Shown here piece by piece: positions 35,952 to 44,092 of a stretch of DNA of 64,000 nt. The DNA comes from Streptomyces tirandamycinicus. Lineage in GTDB: Bacteria; Actinomycetota; Actinomycetes; Streptomycetales; Streptomycetaceae. The translations under genes were made by a program, and so were the position numbers. The stretch is taken from assembly GCF_003097515.1 (NCBI RefSeq), contig NZ_CP029188.1, positions 4,847,001 to 4,911,000 on the forward strand, given 5' to 3'. Every line of letters starts with the position of its first letter. Position 1 is the stretch's first letter. Below the pieces are notes generated by a model. That model saw only the letters and a list, made by a program, of their open reading frames with translations. It was not told the origin of the DNA and did not search any database.

Positions 35952-35993
35952 ATGCGCACCCGAATTCTCGTACTTGGACAGCGCGTCGGCTGA
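35952..35993 (+). CDS. ilvB leader peptide MRTRILVLGQRVG
   Basis: A 13-codon ORF with Ile, Leu, Val, Leu in a row near its middle and a final Val, ending TGA, 42 bases before the terminator hairpin. It is a classic branched-chain amino-acid attenuation leader: ribosome stalling at low Ile/Leu/Val would favour readthrough into ilvB. It may start from GGGAGAGGG, about 10 bases upstream. A TTGACA hexamer lies at 35915-35920. Confidence 0.85.
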   Translation: MRTRILVLGQRVG

Positions 35994-36035
35994 AGCACGG
36001 CCCTGCACGGGCTCTGCAGACCGCACCGGCGCGCT

Positions 36036-36069
36036 CCCCTCGCTTGCCTCCCGGCACGAGGGGTTTTTT
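36036..36069 (+). terminator. ilvBNC attenuator terminator
   Basis: Stem CCCCTCG (36036-36042) / CGAGGGG (36057-36063), with an inner TGCC/GGCA pairing, followed directly by six T residues (36064-36069). True U-runs are rare in Streptomyces, which supports an attenuator. GC-rich CTGCA/TGCAG and GCCC/GGGC pairings just upstream (36001-36020) could act as the alternative structure. Confidence 0.85.
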
Positions 36070-36114
36070 GTTGCACTGGTACTACCAAAACCCCGCAAAA
36101 CCCTTCGCCGCACC

Positions 36115-36156
36115 ACCCTCAGCTTCGAGAACCGCTAAAACCCTCAGCTTCGAGAA
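36115..36156. repeat. 25-bp direct duplication just before ilvB
   Basis: ACCCTCAGCTTCGAGAA occurs at 36115-36131 and again at 36140-36156. It lies between the attenuator and the ilvB start, so the duplication includes the region carrying the ribosome binding site. Confidence 0.8.
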
Positions 36157-36160
36157 GAGA

Positions 36161-38047
36161 ATGCCGATGACCGAGCAGGCCACCGGGGCCCACCATCCGC
36201 AGCCGCGGGCCCGCACCGGCGGGCACACCCCCGCCACCGTTGAGCACGTCACGGGCGCGCAGTCCCTCATCCGCTCTCTCGAGGAGGTCGGGGCCGAGAC
36301 GGTGTTCGGCATTCCCGGCGGCGCCATCCTCCCGGCGTACGACCCGCTGATGGACTCCTCCCGGGTGCGCCACATCCTGGTGCGGCACGAGCAGGGCGCG
36401 GGGCACGCGGCGACGGGCTACGCGCAGGCCACCGGGAAGGTCGGCGTGTGCATGGCCACCTCCGGCCCGGGTGCCACGAACCTGGTCACGCCGATCGCCG
36501 ACGCGCACATGGACTCCGTCCCGCTGGTCGCGATCACCGGCCAGGTGGCCAGCAAGGCCATCGGCACGGACGCCTTCCAGGAGGCGGACATCGTCGGCAT
36601 CACCATGCCGATCACCAAGCACAACTTCCTGGTCACCAAGGCCGAGGACATCCCGCGCACGATCGCCGAGGCCTTCCACATCGCCTCCACCGGCCGCCCC
36701 GGCCCGGTCCTGGTCGACATCGCCAAGGACGCCCTCCAGGCGCGGACCACGTTCAGCTGGCCGCCCCAGACCGAACTGCCGGGCTACCGGCCGGTCACCA
36801 AGCCGCACGCCAAGCAGATCCGCGAGGCCGCCAAGCTGATCACCCAGGCCAAGCGCCCCGTCCTCTACGTCGGCGGCGGCGTCCTCAAGGCCCGTGCCAC
36901 CGCCGAGCTGAAGGTCCTCGCGGAGCTCACCAACGCGCCCGTCACCACCACCCTGATGGCGCTCGGCGCCTTCCCCGACAGCCACCCGCTGCACGTGGGG
37001 ATGCCGGGCATGCACGGTTCGGTCACCGCCGTCACCGCGCTGCAGAAGGCCGACCTGATCGTCGCCCTCGGCGCACGCTTCGACGACCGCGTCACCGGAA
37101 AGCTGGACAGCTTCGCGCCCTTCGCGAAGATCGTCCATGCCGACATCGACCCGGCGGAGATCGGCAAGAACCGGGCCGCCGACGTCCCGATCGTCGGTGA
37201 CGCCCGCGAGGTCATCGCCGACCTGGTCCAGGCCGTCCAGGCGGAGTACAGCGACGGCAACAAGGGCGACTACACCGCCTGGTGGCAGGACCTCGACCGC
37301 TGGCGCGAGACCTACCCGCTCGGCTACGACCTGCCGGAGGACGGCAGCCTCTCGCCGCAGCAGGTCATCCAGCGGATCGGCCGGCTCGCGCCGGAGAACA
37401 CGATCTTCGCGGCCGGCGTCGGCCAGCACCAGATGTGGGCCGCGCACTTCATCGACTACGAGAAGCCGGCCACCTGGCTGAACTCCGGCGGTGCCGGGAC
37501 CATGGGCTACGCCGTCCCGGCCGCCATGGGCGCCAAGGCCGGGATGCCGGACCGCGCCGTGTGGGCGATCGACGGCGACGGCTGCTTCCAGATGACCAAC
37601 CAGGAGCTGGTCACCTGCGCCCTGAACGGCATCCCGATCAAGGTCGCGATCATCAACAACGGCGCGCTGGGCATGGTCCGCCAGTGGCAGACCCTGTTCT
37701 ACAACGAGCGCTACTCCAGCACCGTCCTGCACTCGGACGAGACCGGTCACCACACCATCGGCTCCCAGGTCGGCGCGAGCCAGACCCCCCGCAAGGGCAC
37801 CCGCATCCCGGACTTCGTGAAGCTGTCCGAGGCCATGGGCTGCGTCGCCCTGCGCTGCGAGGACCCGGCCGAGCTGGACAAGGTGATCGCCGAGGCCAAC
37901 GCCATCGACGACCGCCCCGTCGTGATCGACTTCATCGTCCACGAGGACGCCATGGTGTGGCCGATGGTCGCCGCCGGCACCTCCAACGACGAGGTCATGG
38001 CCGCGCGCGGCGTCCGCCCCGACTTCGGCGACAACGAAGACGACTGA
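36161..38047 (+). CDS. ilvB: Acetolactate synthase large subunit (acetohydroxyacid synthase)
   Basis: A 628-residue ThDP- and FAD-dependent enzyme that makes acetolactate or acetohydroxybutyrate, the first common step to Ile/Val/Leu. The catalytic Glu is in VRHEQGAGHAATGYAQ and the ThDP/Mg motif is IDGDGCFQMTNQEL ending in NNGALGMVRQWQ. Length is typical. Start is ATG 36161 (MPMTEQ) or ATG 36167, both just after GAGAAGAGA. It is controlled by the upstream attenuator, and the regulatory subunit follows 23 bases later. Confidence 0.97.
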   Translation: MPMTEQATGAHHPQPRARTGGHTPATVEHVTGAQSLIRSLEEVGAETVFGIPGGAILPAYDPLMDSSRVRHILVRHEQGAGHAATGYAQATGKVGVCMATSGPGATNLVTPIADAHMDSVPLVAITGQVASKAIGTDAFQEADIVGITMPITKHNFLVTKAEDIPRTIAEAFHIASTGRPGPVLVDIAKDALQARTTFSWPPQTELPGYRPVTKPHAKQIREAAKLITQAKRPVLYVGGGVLKARATAELKVLAELTNAPVTTTLMALGAFPDSHPLHVGMPGMHGSVTAVTALQKADLIVALGARFDDRVTGKLDSFAPFAKIVHADIDPAEIGKNRAADVPIVGDAREVIADLVQAVQAEYSDGNKGDYTAWWQDLDRWRETYPLGYDLPEDGSLSPQQVIQRIGRLAPENTIFAAGVGQHQMWAAHFIDYEKPATWLNSGGAGTMGYAVPAAMGAKAGMPDRAVWAIDGDGCFQMTNQELVTCALNGIPIKVAIINNGALGMVRQWQTLFYNERYSSTVLHSDETGHHTIGSQVGASQTPRKGTRIPDFVKLSEAMGCVALRCEDPAELDKVIAEANAIDDRPVVIDFIVHEDAMVWPMVAAGTSNDEVMAARGVRPDFGDNEDD

Positions 38048-38070
38048 GCGAAGAGAGAGACACGACGACC

Positions 38071-38595
38071 ATGTCCAAGCACACGCTCTCCGTCCTGGTG
38101 GAGAACACCCCCGGCATCCTCGCCAGGATCGCCGCCCTCTTCTCCCGCCGCGGCTTCAACATCGACTCGCTCGCCGTCGGAGTCACCGAGCACCCCGACA
38201 TCTCCCGGATCACCATCGTGGTCAACGTCGCCGACCTGCCGCTGGAGCAGGTGACCAAGCAGCTGAACAAGCTGGTCAACGTGCTGAAGATCGTCGAGCT
38301 GGAGCCCAGCGCCGCGATCCAGCGCGAACTCGTCCTGGTCAAGGTCCGCGCCGACAACGAGACCCGCTCCCAGATCGTCGAGATCGTCCAGCTGTTCCGC
38401 GCCAAGACCGTGGACGTCTCACCCGAGGCCGTCACGATCGAGGCCACCGGTTCGAGTGACAAGCTGGAGGCCATGCTGAAGATGCTGGAGCAGTTCGGCA
38501 TCAAGGAACTCGTCCAGTCCGGCACGATCGCCATAGGGCGCGGCGCCCGGTCCATCACGGACCGCAGCCTGCGCGCCCTGGAGCGCAGCGCCTGA
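38071..38595 (+). CDS. ilvN: Acetolactate synthase small (regulatory) subunit
   Basis: A 174-residue ACT-domain subunit that binds IlvB and confers valine feedback inhibition. The ACT start HTLSVLVENTPGILARIAALF, the RRGFNIDSLAVG motif, and the C-terminal domain (TGSSDKLEAMLKMLEQFGIKELVQ) are standard. The ATG at 38071 follows AGAGAGAGAC. A 15-bp hairpin follows the stop, before ilvC. Confidence 0.97.
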   Translation: MSKHTLSVLVENTPGILARIAALFSRRGFNIDSLAVGVTEHPDISRITIVVNVADLPLEQVTKQLNKLVNVLKIVELEPSAAIQRELVLVKVRADNETRSQIVEIVQLFRAKTVDVSPEAVTIEATGSSDKLEAMLKMLEQFGIKELVQSGTIAIGRGARSITDRSLRALERSA

Positions 38596-38596
38596 G

Positions 38597-38632
38597 CCGG
38601 GCGGCCCGGCCGTCCCAGGCCGGGCCGCCCGG
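38597..38632 (+). terminator. Hairpin between ilvN and ilvC
   Basis: A perfect 15-bp stem (38597-38611 with 38618-38632) around a 6-base loop, two bases after the ilvN stop. It may reduce readthrough, giving ilvC a separate or weaker transcript. Confidence 0.7.
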
Positions 38633-38711
38633 ATGGCGAGACCCCCGGACCCCCTCACCGCTCCCCGCCGTACGGTGGGACGCAACACCGGAACACCCAA
38701 GGAGAAACCCA

Positions 38712-39713
38712 GTGGCCGAGCTGTTCTACGACGACGACGCCGACCTGTCCATCATCCAGGGCCGCAAGGTCGCGGTCATCGGCTACGGCAGCCAGGGCCA
38801 CGCCCACGCGCTGTCGCTGCGTGACTCCGGTGTGGACGTCCGCGTCGGTCTGCACGAGGGCTCCAAGTCCAAGGCCAAGGCCGAGGAGCAGGGCCTGCGC
38901 GTGGTGACGCCGTCGGAGGCCGCCGCCGAGGCCGACGTCATCATGATCCTGGTCCCGGACCCGATCCAGGCCCAGGTCTACGAGGAGTCCGTCAAGGACA
39001 ACCTCAAGGACGGCGACGCGCTGTTCTTCGGCCACGGCCTCAACATCCGGTACGGCTTCATCAAGCCCCCGGCCGGCGTGGACGTCGCGCTCGTCGCCCC
39101 CAAGGGCCCCGGCCACCTGGTGCGCCGCCAGTACGAGGAGGGCCGCGGCGTCCCGTGCATCGCCGGTGTCGAGCAGGACGCGACCGGCAACGCCTTCGCG
39201 CTGGCGCTCTCGTACGCCAAGGGCATCGGCGGCACCCGTGCCGGCGTCATCAAGACCACCTTCACCGAGGAGACCGAGACCGACCTGTTCGGTGAGCAGG
39301 CCGTGCTCTGCGGCGGCACCGCCGCGCTGGTCAAGGCGGGCTTCGAGACCCTGGTCGAGGCGGGCTACCAGCCGGAGATCGCCTACTTCGAGTGCCTCCA
39401 CGAGCTGAAGCTGATCGTGGACCTCATGTACGAGGGCGGCCTGGAGAAGATGCGCTGGTCCGTCTCCGAGACCGCCGAGTGGGGCGACTACGTGACCGGC
39501 CCGCGCATCATCACGGACCAGACCAAGGCCGAGATGAAGAAGGTCCTCGACGAGATCCAGGACGGCACCTTCGCCAAGAACTGGATGGACGAGTACCACG
39601 GCGGCCTGAAGAAGTACAACGAGTACAAGACGCAGGACGAGAACCACCTGCTGGAGACCACCGGCAAGGAGCTCCGCAAGCTCATGAGCTGGGTGGACGC
39701 CGAGGAGGCGTGA
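38712..39713 (+). CDS. ilvC: Ketol-acid reductoisomerase (class I)
   Basis: A 333-residue NADPH- and Mg2+-dependent enzyme that isomerises and reduces acetolactate. The NADPH motif is VIGYGSQGHAHALSLRD, and the metal/catalytic segment ETETDLFGEQAVLCGG and YFECLHELKLIVDLMYEGG are conserved. Length is that of the short (class I) form. The GTG start at 38712 follows AAGGAGAAACC. It follows ilvN across the hairpin. Confidence 0.97.
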   Translation: MAELFYDDDADLSIIQGRKVAVIGYGSQGHAHALSLRDSGVDVRVGLHEGSKSKAKAEEQGLRVVTPSEAAAEADVIMILVPDPIQAQVYEESVKDNLKDGDALFFGHGLNIRYGFIKPPAGVDVALVAPKGPGHLVRRQYEEGRGVPCIAGVEQDATGNAFALALSYAKGIGGTRAGVIKTTFTEETETDLFGEQAVLCGGTAALVKAGFETLVEAGYQPEIAYFECLHELKLIVDLMYEGGLEKMRWSVSETAEWGDYVTGPRIITDQTKAEMKKVLDEIQDGTFAKNWMDEYHGGLKKYNEYKTQDENHLLETTGKELRKLMSWVDAEEA

Positions 39714-39718
39714 GCCCC

Positions 39719-39751
39719 GGTACGGCGGGCCCCTCGCGGGCCCGCCGTACC
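39719..39751 (+). terminator. Terminator after ilvC
   Basis: A perfect 14-bp stem (GGTACGGCGGGCCC / GGGCCCGCCGTACC) with a 5-base loop starts just after the ilvC stop. Confidence 0.82.
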
Positions 39752-39843
39752 TCGTCCCGGGACTGGGCGACGGTCCTCCGGAACCCTCGTGCCACATCCC
39801 GGGACCGCCGTTGGACAGCAAGTCCAACCCGGACGGGTGATCC

Positions 39844-39859
39844 TTCCGCCAAGGCGGAA
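39844..39859. promoter_or_regulatory. Perfect 7-bp inverted repeat upstream of serA
   Basis: TTCCGCC-AA-GGCGGAA lies 144 bases before the serA start. About 20 bases further on is CCACTAGAGTGG (around 39877-39888), which includes a TAGAGT -10-like element. The pair looks like an operator beside a promoter. Confidence 0.4.
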
Positions 39860-40002
39860 AAGACGCCCCGCCACCCCACTAGAGTGGTCAGCACATACGC
39901 GTCAGGTCAGGCCCACAGCGTCGTGCGTCTTCCACGCGGCTAGCCCCTTCACCGCCAGCGGCCGTCGGGACGGCCGTCCGCATTGGACCAGTGAGGACTC
40001 AC

Positions 40003-41604
40003 GTGAGCACTGCGCCCCGTAAACCCGTTGTACTCATCGCCGAAGAGCTGTCGCCCGCCACCGTGGACGCGCTCGGTCCGGACTTCGAGATCCGGCACTG
40101 CAACGGCGCGGACCGCGCCGAGCTGATCCCCGCCATCGCCGATGTCGACGCCGTCCTGGTGCGGTCCGCCACCAAGATCGACGCCGAGGCCGTCGCCGCC
40201 GCCAGGAAGCTCAGGGTGGTCGCCCGCGCCGGTGTGGGACTGGACAACGTCGACGTCTCCGCGGCCACCAAGGCCGGCGTCATGGTCGTCAACGCCCCGA
40301 CGTCCAACATCGTGACCGCCGCCGAGCTCGCCTGCGGTCTGATCGTCGCCACCGCGCGCAACATCCCGCAGGCCAACACCGCGCTGAAGAACGGCGAGTG
40401 GAAGCGCTCCAAGTACACCGGCGTGGAGCTCAGCGAGAAGACCCTCGGCGTCGTCGGCCTCGGCCGCATCGGCGTCCTGGTGGCCCAGCGGATGTCCGCC
40501 TTCGGGATGCGGATCGTCGCGTTCGACCCCTATGTGCAGCCCGCGCGCGCCGCGCAGATGGGCGTCAAGCTGCTCTCGCTGGACGAACTGCTCGAGGTCT
40601 CGGACTTCATCACCGTCCACCTGCCCAAGACTCCCGAGACCATCGGCCTGATCGGCGACGAGGCGCTGCACCGGGTGAAGCCGACCGTCCGCATCGTCAA
40701 CGCCGCCCGCGGCGGGATCGTCGACGAGGAGGCCCTGGCCAGCGCGCTGAAGGAGGGCCGGGTCGCGGGCGCGGGCCTGGACGTGTACGCGAAGGAGCCG
40801 TGCACGGACTCCCCGCTGTTCCAGTTCGACCAGGTCGTCTGCACCCCGCACCTCGGCGCCTCCACGGACGAGGCCCAGGAGAAGGCCGGCATCGCGGTGG
40901 CCAAGTCCGTCCGCCTCGCGCTCGCCGGTGAACTGGTGCCGGACGCGGTCAACGTCCAGGGCGGGGTCATCGCCGAGGACGTCCGCCCGGGCCTGCCGCT
41001 CGCCGAGAAGCTCGGCCGGATCTTCACCGCGCTGGCGGGCGAGGTCGCGGTCCGGCTCGATGTCGAGGTGTACGGCGAGATCACCCAGCACGATGTGAAG
41101 GTGCTCGAACTCTCGGCGCTGAAGGGCGTGTTCGAGGACGTCATCGACGAGACCGTGTCGTATGTGAACGCCCCGCTGTTCGCGCAGGAGCGCGGTGTCG
41201 AGGTCCGCCTGACCACCAGCTCGGATTCCCCGGACCACCGCAACGTGGTGACGGTGCGCGGCACGCTGGCGGGCGGCGAGGAGGTCGCGGTGTCCGGCAC
41301 CCTGGCCGGACCCAAGCACCTGCAGAAGATCGTGGCCGTCGGCGACTACGACATCGACCTGGCGCTGGCGGACCACATGGTCGTCGCGCGCTACGAGGAC
41401 CGTCCGGGCGTGGTCGGCACCGTCGGACGCATCCTGGGTGAGGCGGGGCTCAACATCGCCGGCATGCAGGTCTCGCGTCAGGAGGAGGGCGGTGAGGCGC
41501 TGGTCGTGCTCACCGTCGACGACACCGTGCCGCCGAACGTGCTCAGCGAGATCGCCGAGGAGATCGGTGCCACGTCGGCCCGTTCGGTGAACCTCGACAC
41601 CTGA
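40003..41604 (+). CDS. serA: D-3-phosphoglycerate dehydrogenase
   Basis: A 533-residue enzyme for the first committed step of serine biosynthesis, of the long actinobacterial form. The NAD motif is VVGLGRIGVLVAQRM, with catalytic His in CTPHLGASTDEAQEKA and Arg in NAARGGIVDEEAL. An intervening allosteric domain (residues ~320-450) precedes a C-terminal ACT domain (MVVARYEDRPGVVGTVGRIL) that binds serine. GTG 40003 is chosen because GTGAGGA lies just before it. In this window it stands alone, beyond the ilvC terminator. Confidence 0.96.
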   Translation: MSTAPRKPVVLIAEELSPATVDALGPDFEIRHCNGADRAELIPAIADVDAVLVRSATKIDAEAVAAARKLRVVARAGVGLDNVDVSAATKAGVMVVNAPTSNIVTAAELACGLIVATARNIPQANTALKNGEWKRSKYTGVELSEKTLGVVGLGRIGVLVAQRMSAFGMRIVAFDPYVQPARAAQMGVKLLSLDELLEVSDFITVHLPKTPETIGLIGDEALHRVKPTVRIVNAARGGIVDEEALASALKEGRVAGAGLDVYAKEPCTDSPLFQFDQVVCTPHLGASTDEAQEKAGIAVAKSVRLALAGELVPDAVNVQGGVIAEDVRPGLPLAEKLGRIFTALAGEVAVRLDVEVYGEITQHDVKVLELSALKGVFEDVIDETVSYVNAPLFAQERGVEVRLTTSSDSPDHRNVVTVRGTLAGGEEVAVSGTLAGPKHLQKIVAVGDYDIDLALADHMVVARYEDRPGVVGTVGRILGEAGLNIAGMQVSRQEEGGEALVVLTVDDTVPPNVLSEIAEEIGATSARSVNLDT

Positions 41605-41639
41605 GGCCGGTTCCCCCGCGCTTCCCGCACCCGTCTGCC

Positions 41640-41664
41640 GCACGCCCGTCCCGCACGGGCGTGC
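41640..41664 (+). terminator. Terminator hairpin after serA
   Basis: Perfect 10-bp stem GCACGCCCGT / ACGGGCGTGC with a 5-base loop, flanked by outer CGCACCCG/CGGGTGCG complementarity. Confidence 0.7.
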
Positions 41665-41716
41665 AGGGAGGCGGGTGCGTCGCGTTCACCGGGTGCCCCG
41701 GGGCCGATCGGCGGCC

Positions 41717-41746
41717 GGTGCCCTCGCACCCGGGTGCGGGGGCACC
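41717..41746. terminator. Bidirectional hairpin between convergent serA and the I36-like gene
   Basis: Arms 41717-41731 and 41732-41746 (GGTGCCCTCGCACCC and its complement with one G-T pair) form a 30-base hairpin whose end sits seven bases from the minus-strand stop codon. Confidence 0.6.
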
Positions 41747-41753
41747 GGGCGGG

Positions 41754-42134
41754 TCAGCAGCTCATGGCCCAGGTGTGGGAGTCACCGTCGTCGTTGGCCG
41801 CGCCGTTGTAGCCGACCTCCTGACCCGGAGCCAGACAGATCGTCATATGCCCGCCCAGGTTGGCGCTCGAGTACACCCTGACGTGGTCCCTGATACCGGG
41901 GCCGGAGATGCCGTGGTTCGCCCACGAGGAGTCCTCGTCGGCGATCCAGCTCTCCCACCAGCGGTCGTCCCCGGACCAGTTGGCCCGCTGCCCGGTGAAG
42001 TCGGCGTGCTCCCACACGCAGAACTCACCGCTCGGGCAGTCGGCGGCGCCGGCCGGCGCGGCGGCCGCGGCGAGCCCGCCGGTCAGTAGGAGGACGGTGG
42101 TCGCCGCGGCGGCGAGGGTGCGCTTCAGGGTCAT
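41754..42134 (-). CDS. Secreted peptidase inhibitor I36-like (crystallin-fold) protein
   Basis: A 126-residue exported protein. The signal peptide (MTLKRTLAAAATTVLLLTGGLAAAAAPAGAA in outline) ends near residue 31. The mature part begins CPSGEFCVWEHADFTGQRA, the CxxGxxCxW..xxxxG motif of inhibitor family I36 and related small Streptomyces proteins, with four cysteines overall that could pair. Inhibition of a protease is known for some relatives, but target and activity here are unknown. Its start overlaps the upstream lipoprotein's stop (ATGA). Confidence 0.75.
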   Translation of the reverse strand: MTLKRTLAAAATTVLLLTGGLAAAAAPAGAADCPSGEFCVWEHADFTGQRANWSGDDRWWESWIADEDSSWANHGISGPGIRDHVRVYSSANLGGHMTICLAPGQEVGYNGAANDDGDSHTWAMSC

Positions 42135-42967
42135 GGCGATACGGAACCTTTCTCTGGGGTTTTCCCGTGGCGGACGGCGGCGGAGATCTCCGCCGCGCGG
42201 TGCGCTGCGCTGGTGCGCAGCCGGGTGTGGGCGGCCAGCTCCGCGCGCCGGAGGGAGCGGACCTCGGCGAGCCGGACCGGTTCGAGCCTGGCCTCCACCG
42301 AGGCCAGCCCGCTCTCGCCGCGGCATCTCCGCTCGACGGCCATGTGCGGAGGGCGCGTTCGGGCCTCGCCGGCCGACTGCCGGGCGGGCGTTCGGGGCTC
42401 AAGGGCCGCTTGAGGAGGGCGCGTTCGGGTCCCGACGGCCGGTTCCCGGGGCGGCGTTCGGGATTCAACGGCCGTCTGCCGAGGCGGCGTTCCGGCCTCA
42501 CCGGCCGGGTCCAGACAGCGGATGAACCGGGCGTGGGCCGCACGGTGGGCCGGATCGGCCCGCATCCGCGCGGCGGCCTCCGCACGCAGGTTGTTGACGG
42601 TGACCTCGGCGCGGAACCAGCGGCGCTGGTCGCCGTAGAGGGTGTGCCGGGCGGCGGCCAGGCAGCCGTCGGTGTGGGCGTGGACGGTGTGACCGGTGGG
42701 GAGGGTGAGGGACAGCTCCGTGGGACCGGAGCCGAAGAGCGCGGTCCGCAGCCGTCTGTCGTCCTCCTCCGACGAGGGCTTCCGCGCCGAGGTGAGACCC
42801 TGGCCGGCGAGGCAGCGGTCGACCAGGATCCGCTGGGCGTGCCGGATGAGGGCGTCCCGGCGTCCTTCGGCCGCCGGCGGGCCGGGAGCGGGCCGGGCGG
42901 GCGCGGTCGCGCATCCGGCGAGGACGAGGGCGGCGACGGCGGCGCACGCGGTTCGCAGGGCACGCAC
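42131..42967 (-). CDS. Putative lipoprotein with 11-residue tandem repeats
   Basis: A 278-residue protein with a signal peptide ending in lipobox LAGC (residue ~19). The middle part (residues ~35-155) contains two cysteines (VDRCLAGQGL and DGCLAAARHTL) and AEVTVNNLRAEAAARMRADP, while residues 160-214 are five 11-residue repeats of the TPPRQTAVESR type. The family is not recognised. It overlaps the downstream I36-like gene by 4 bp and follows the other I36-like gene by only 3 bases, so the three form one operon. Confidence 0.7.
   Translation of the reverse strand: MRALRTACAAVAALVLAGCATAPARPAPGPPAAEGRRDALIRHAQRILVDRCLAGQGLTSARKPSSEEDDRRLRTALFGSGPTELSLTLPTGHTVHAHTDGCLAAARHTLYGDQRRWFRAEVTVNNLRAEAAARMRADPAHRAAHARFIRCLDPAGEAGTPPRQTAVESRTPPREPAVGTRTRPPQAALEPRTPARQSAGEARTRPPHMAVERRCRGESGLASVEARLEPVRLAEVRSLRRAELAAHTRLRTSAAHRAAEISAAVRHGKTPEKGSVSP
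42326..42490 (-). repeat. Five 33-bp tandem repeats inside the lipoprotein gene
   Basis: The encoded units are TPPRQTAVESR, TPPREPAVGTR, TRPPQAALEPR, TPARQSAGEAR and TRPPHMAVERR, each 11 residues, spanning codons ~160-214. Confidence 0.85.
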
Positions 42968-42970
42968 GGC

Positions 42971-43369
42971 TCAGCCGGCCTCGCAGCCCTGGTCGGTGTC
43001 GGCCACACCGTCGATCCGCGACCCCCAGGACCAGTTGTCGCTGTGGTCGTAGGCGCGGATGAGCCGGGCGTAGCAGGTGCCGCGGGCCCAGTCGATCGCG
43101 TACACGGCGCGGTTGACGTCGGAGCGGAAGGACGCGGCGTTGTCGTGCAGGAATGCGGGGACGTCCCGGTAGCCCGGTGGGCTGTAGCACCATCCGGTGC
43201 CGTGCTGCCCGGCCCCGGTCCAGAAGCAGACCTGACCGGGGGCGGCGGGTGCCACGGGGGCGGCTCCCGCGGGGGCGGGGAGCGCCGCGAGGGAGAGGGC
43301 GGCGGAGAGGGTGGCGGCGAGTGCGGTGGGGGAGAGGGCGGCGGTGCGGAGGGCGGACCTGCGGAGCAT
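42971..43369 (-). CDS. Second small secreted I36-like protein
   Basis: A 132-residue protein with a signal peptide (MLRRSALRTAALSPTALA then an Ala/Leu-rich core, ending around PAPAGA). The mature region has VCFWTGAGQHGTGWCYSPPGYRDVPAF and later cysteines in GTCYARL and DQGCEAG. The CxxG...WCY pattern with FHDNAASFRSDV resembles the peptidase inhibitor I36 family seen two genes downstream. Start is ATG 43369; an in-frame ATG at 43429 would spoil the signal peptide. Target unknown. Confidence 0.72.
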   Translation of the reverse strand: MLRRSALRTAALSPTALAATLSAALSLAALPAPAGAAPVAPAAPGQVCFWTGAGQHGTGWCYSPPGYRDVPAFLHDNAASFRSDVNRAVYAIDWARGTCYARLIRAYDHSDNWSWGSRIDGVADTDQGCEAG

Positions 43370-44092
43370 GGGCGGCTCCCGGAGTGCGGTGGAGGACCCC
43401 GTCCCTGGGCGACGGGAGGACGCGGTCAAGCTGCCCTGCCCCGATCGCCGTCATGCGCGGTTCACCCGAAGGGGGACACGACTCCCCGGGAGGAGCGTTT
43501 CTGCAGGTCAGAGCGGCCTTCGGGTGATGGTTCGGGGGCCTCGTCCGGGAGCACGGGCGCCGTGATCCCGGCCCGTTGCCCCTCCGGCTGAGGGCCGGGG
43601 TCCGTGGGCGGTGGCGAACCTCCGGCCGCGGATCCGGAGGCCGTGGGCAGGGTGGGGAGCGACGTGGCGAGTGGTGCGGGCGCGGGAGGCGAGTGGTGCG
43701 GAAACGATGTGGCGCGTGGTGCGGGAGCGGTGCGGGAAGTGGCGTGCGTTCGGAATGCAAAGGGGGTCATGCGTTCTTCACGGGGATATTCCCTGCCCGC
43801 CTGCGGGGAATAGATCATTCCACCTACAGGGATCTTTCCACGGGGCCCTTTCGCTCCCGTCGTCGATCATTCGACGCTTGAAAGGCGAACCATTTTCTCG
43901 CCAGGGCGCCGTGACGCGGGTCTTGCATACAATCGATCCTCCTGTCAGGGTTTGGGGGTCGGTTCTCGATTTTCGGCCACGGGGGGACTCGATGTCGTGC
44001 ACCTTTCCGATCACCCGTGACAGCTCCTCCTTCCATCGATCCGCGGGTCGTCGCGCTGCCTGACGGTACGCGCAGCTGGAAGAGGGAGGGTG
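43370..44092. other. Long intergenic region between the I36 group and the cluster regulator
   Basis: About 720 bp. On the minus strand a Pro/Ser/Thr-rich ORF (43462-43770 from ATG 43770) has no family and weak start signals. From 43790 to 44000 the DNA is less GC-rich and probably holds the regulator's promoter. A 23-codon ORF (43992-44063, from ATG after GGGGGGAC) precedes the regulator and could be a short upstream ORF. None of these is secure. Confidence 0.45.

Noticed and set aside
43462..43770. A Pro/Ser/Thr-rich minus-strand coding gene
   Set aside because: No family, no ribosome binding site of note and simple-sequence composition; kept only as part of the intergenic description.
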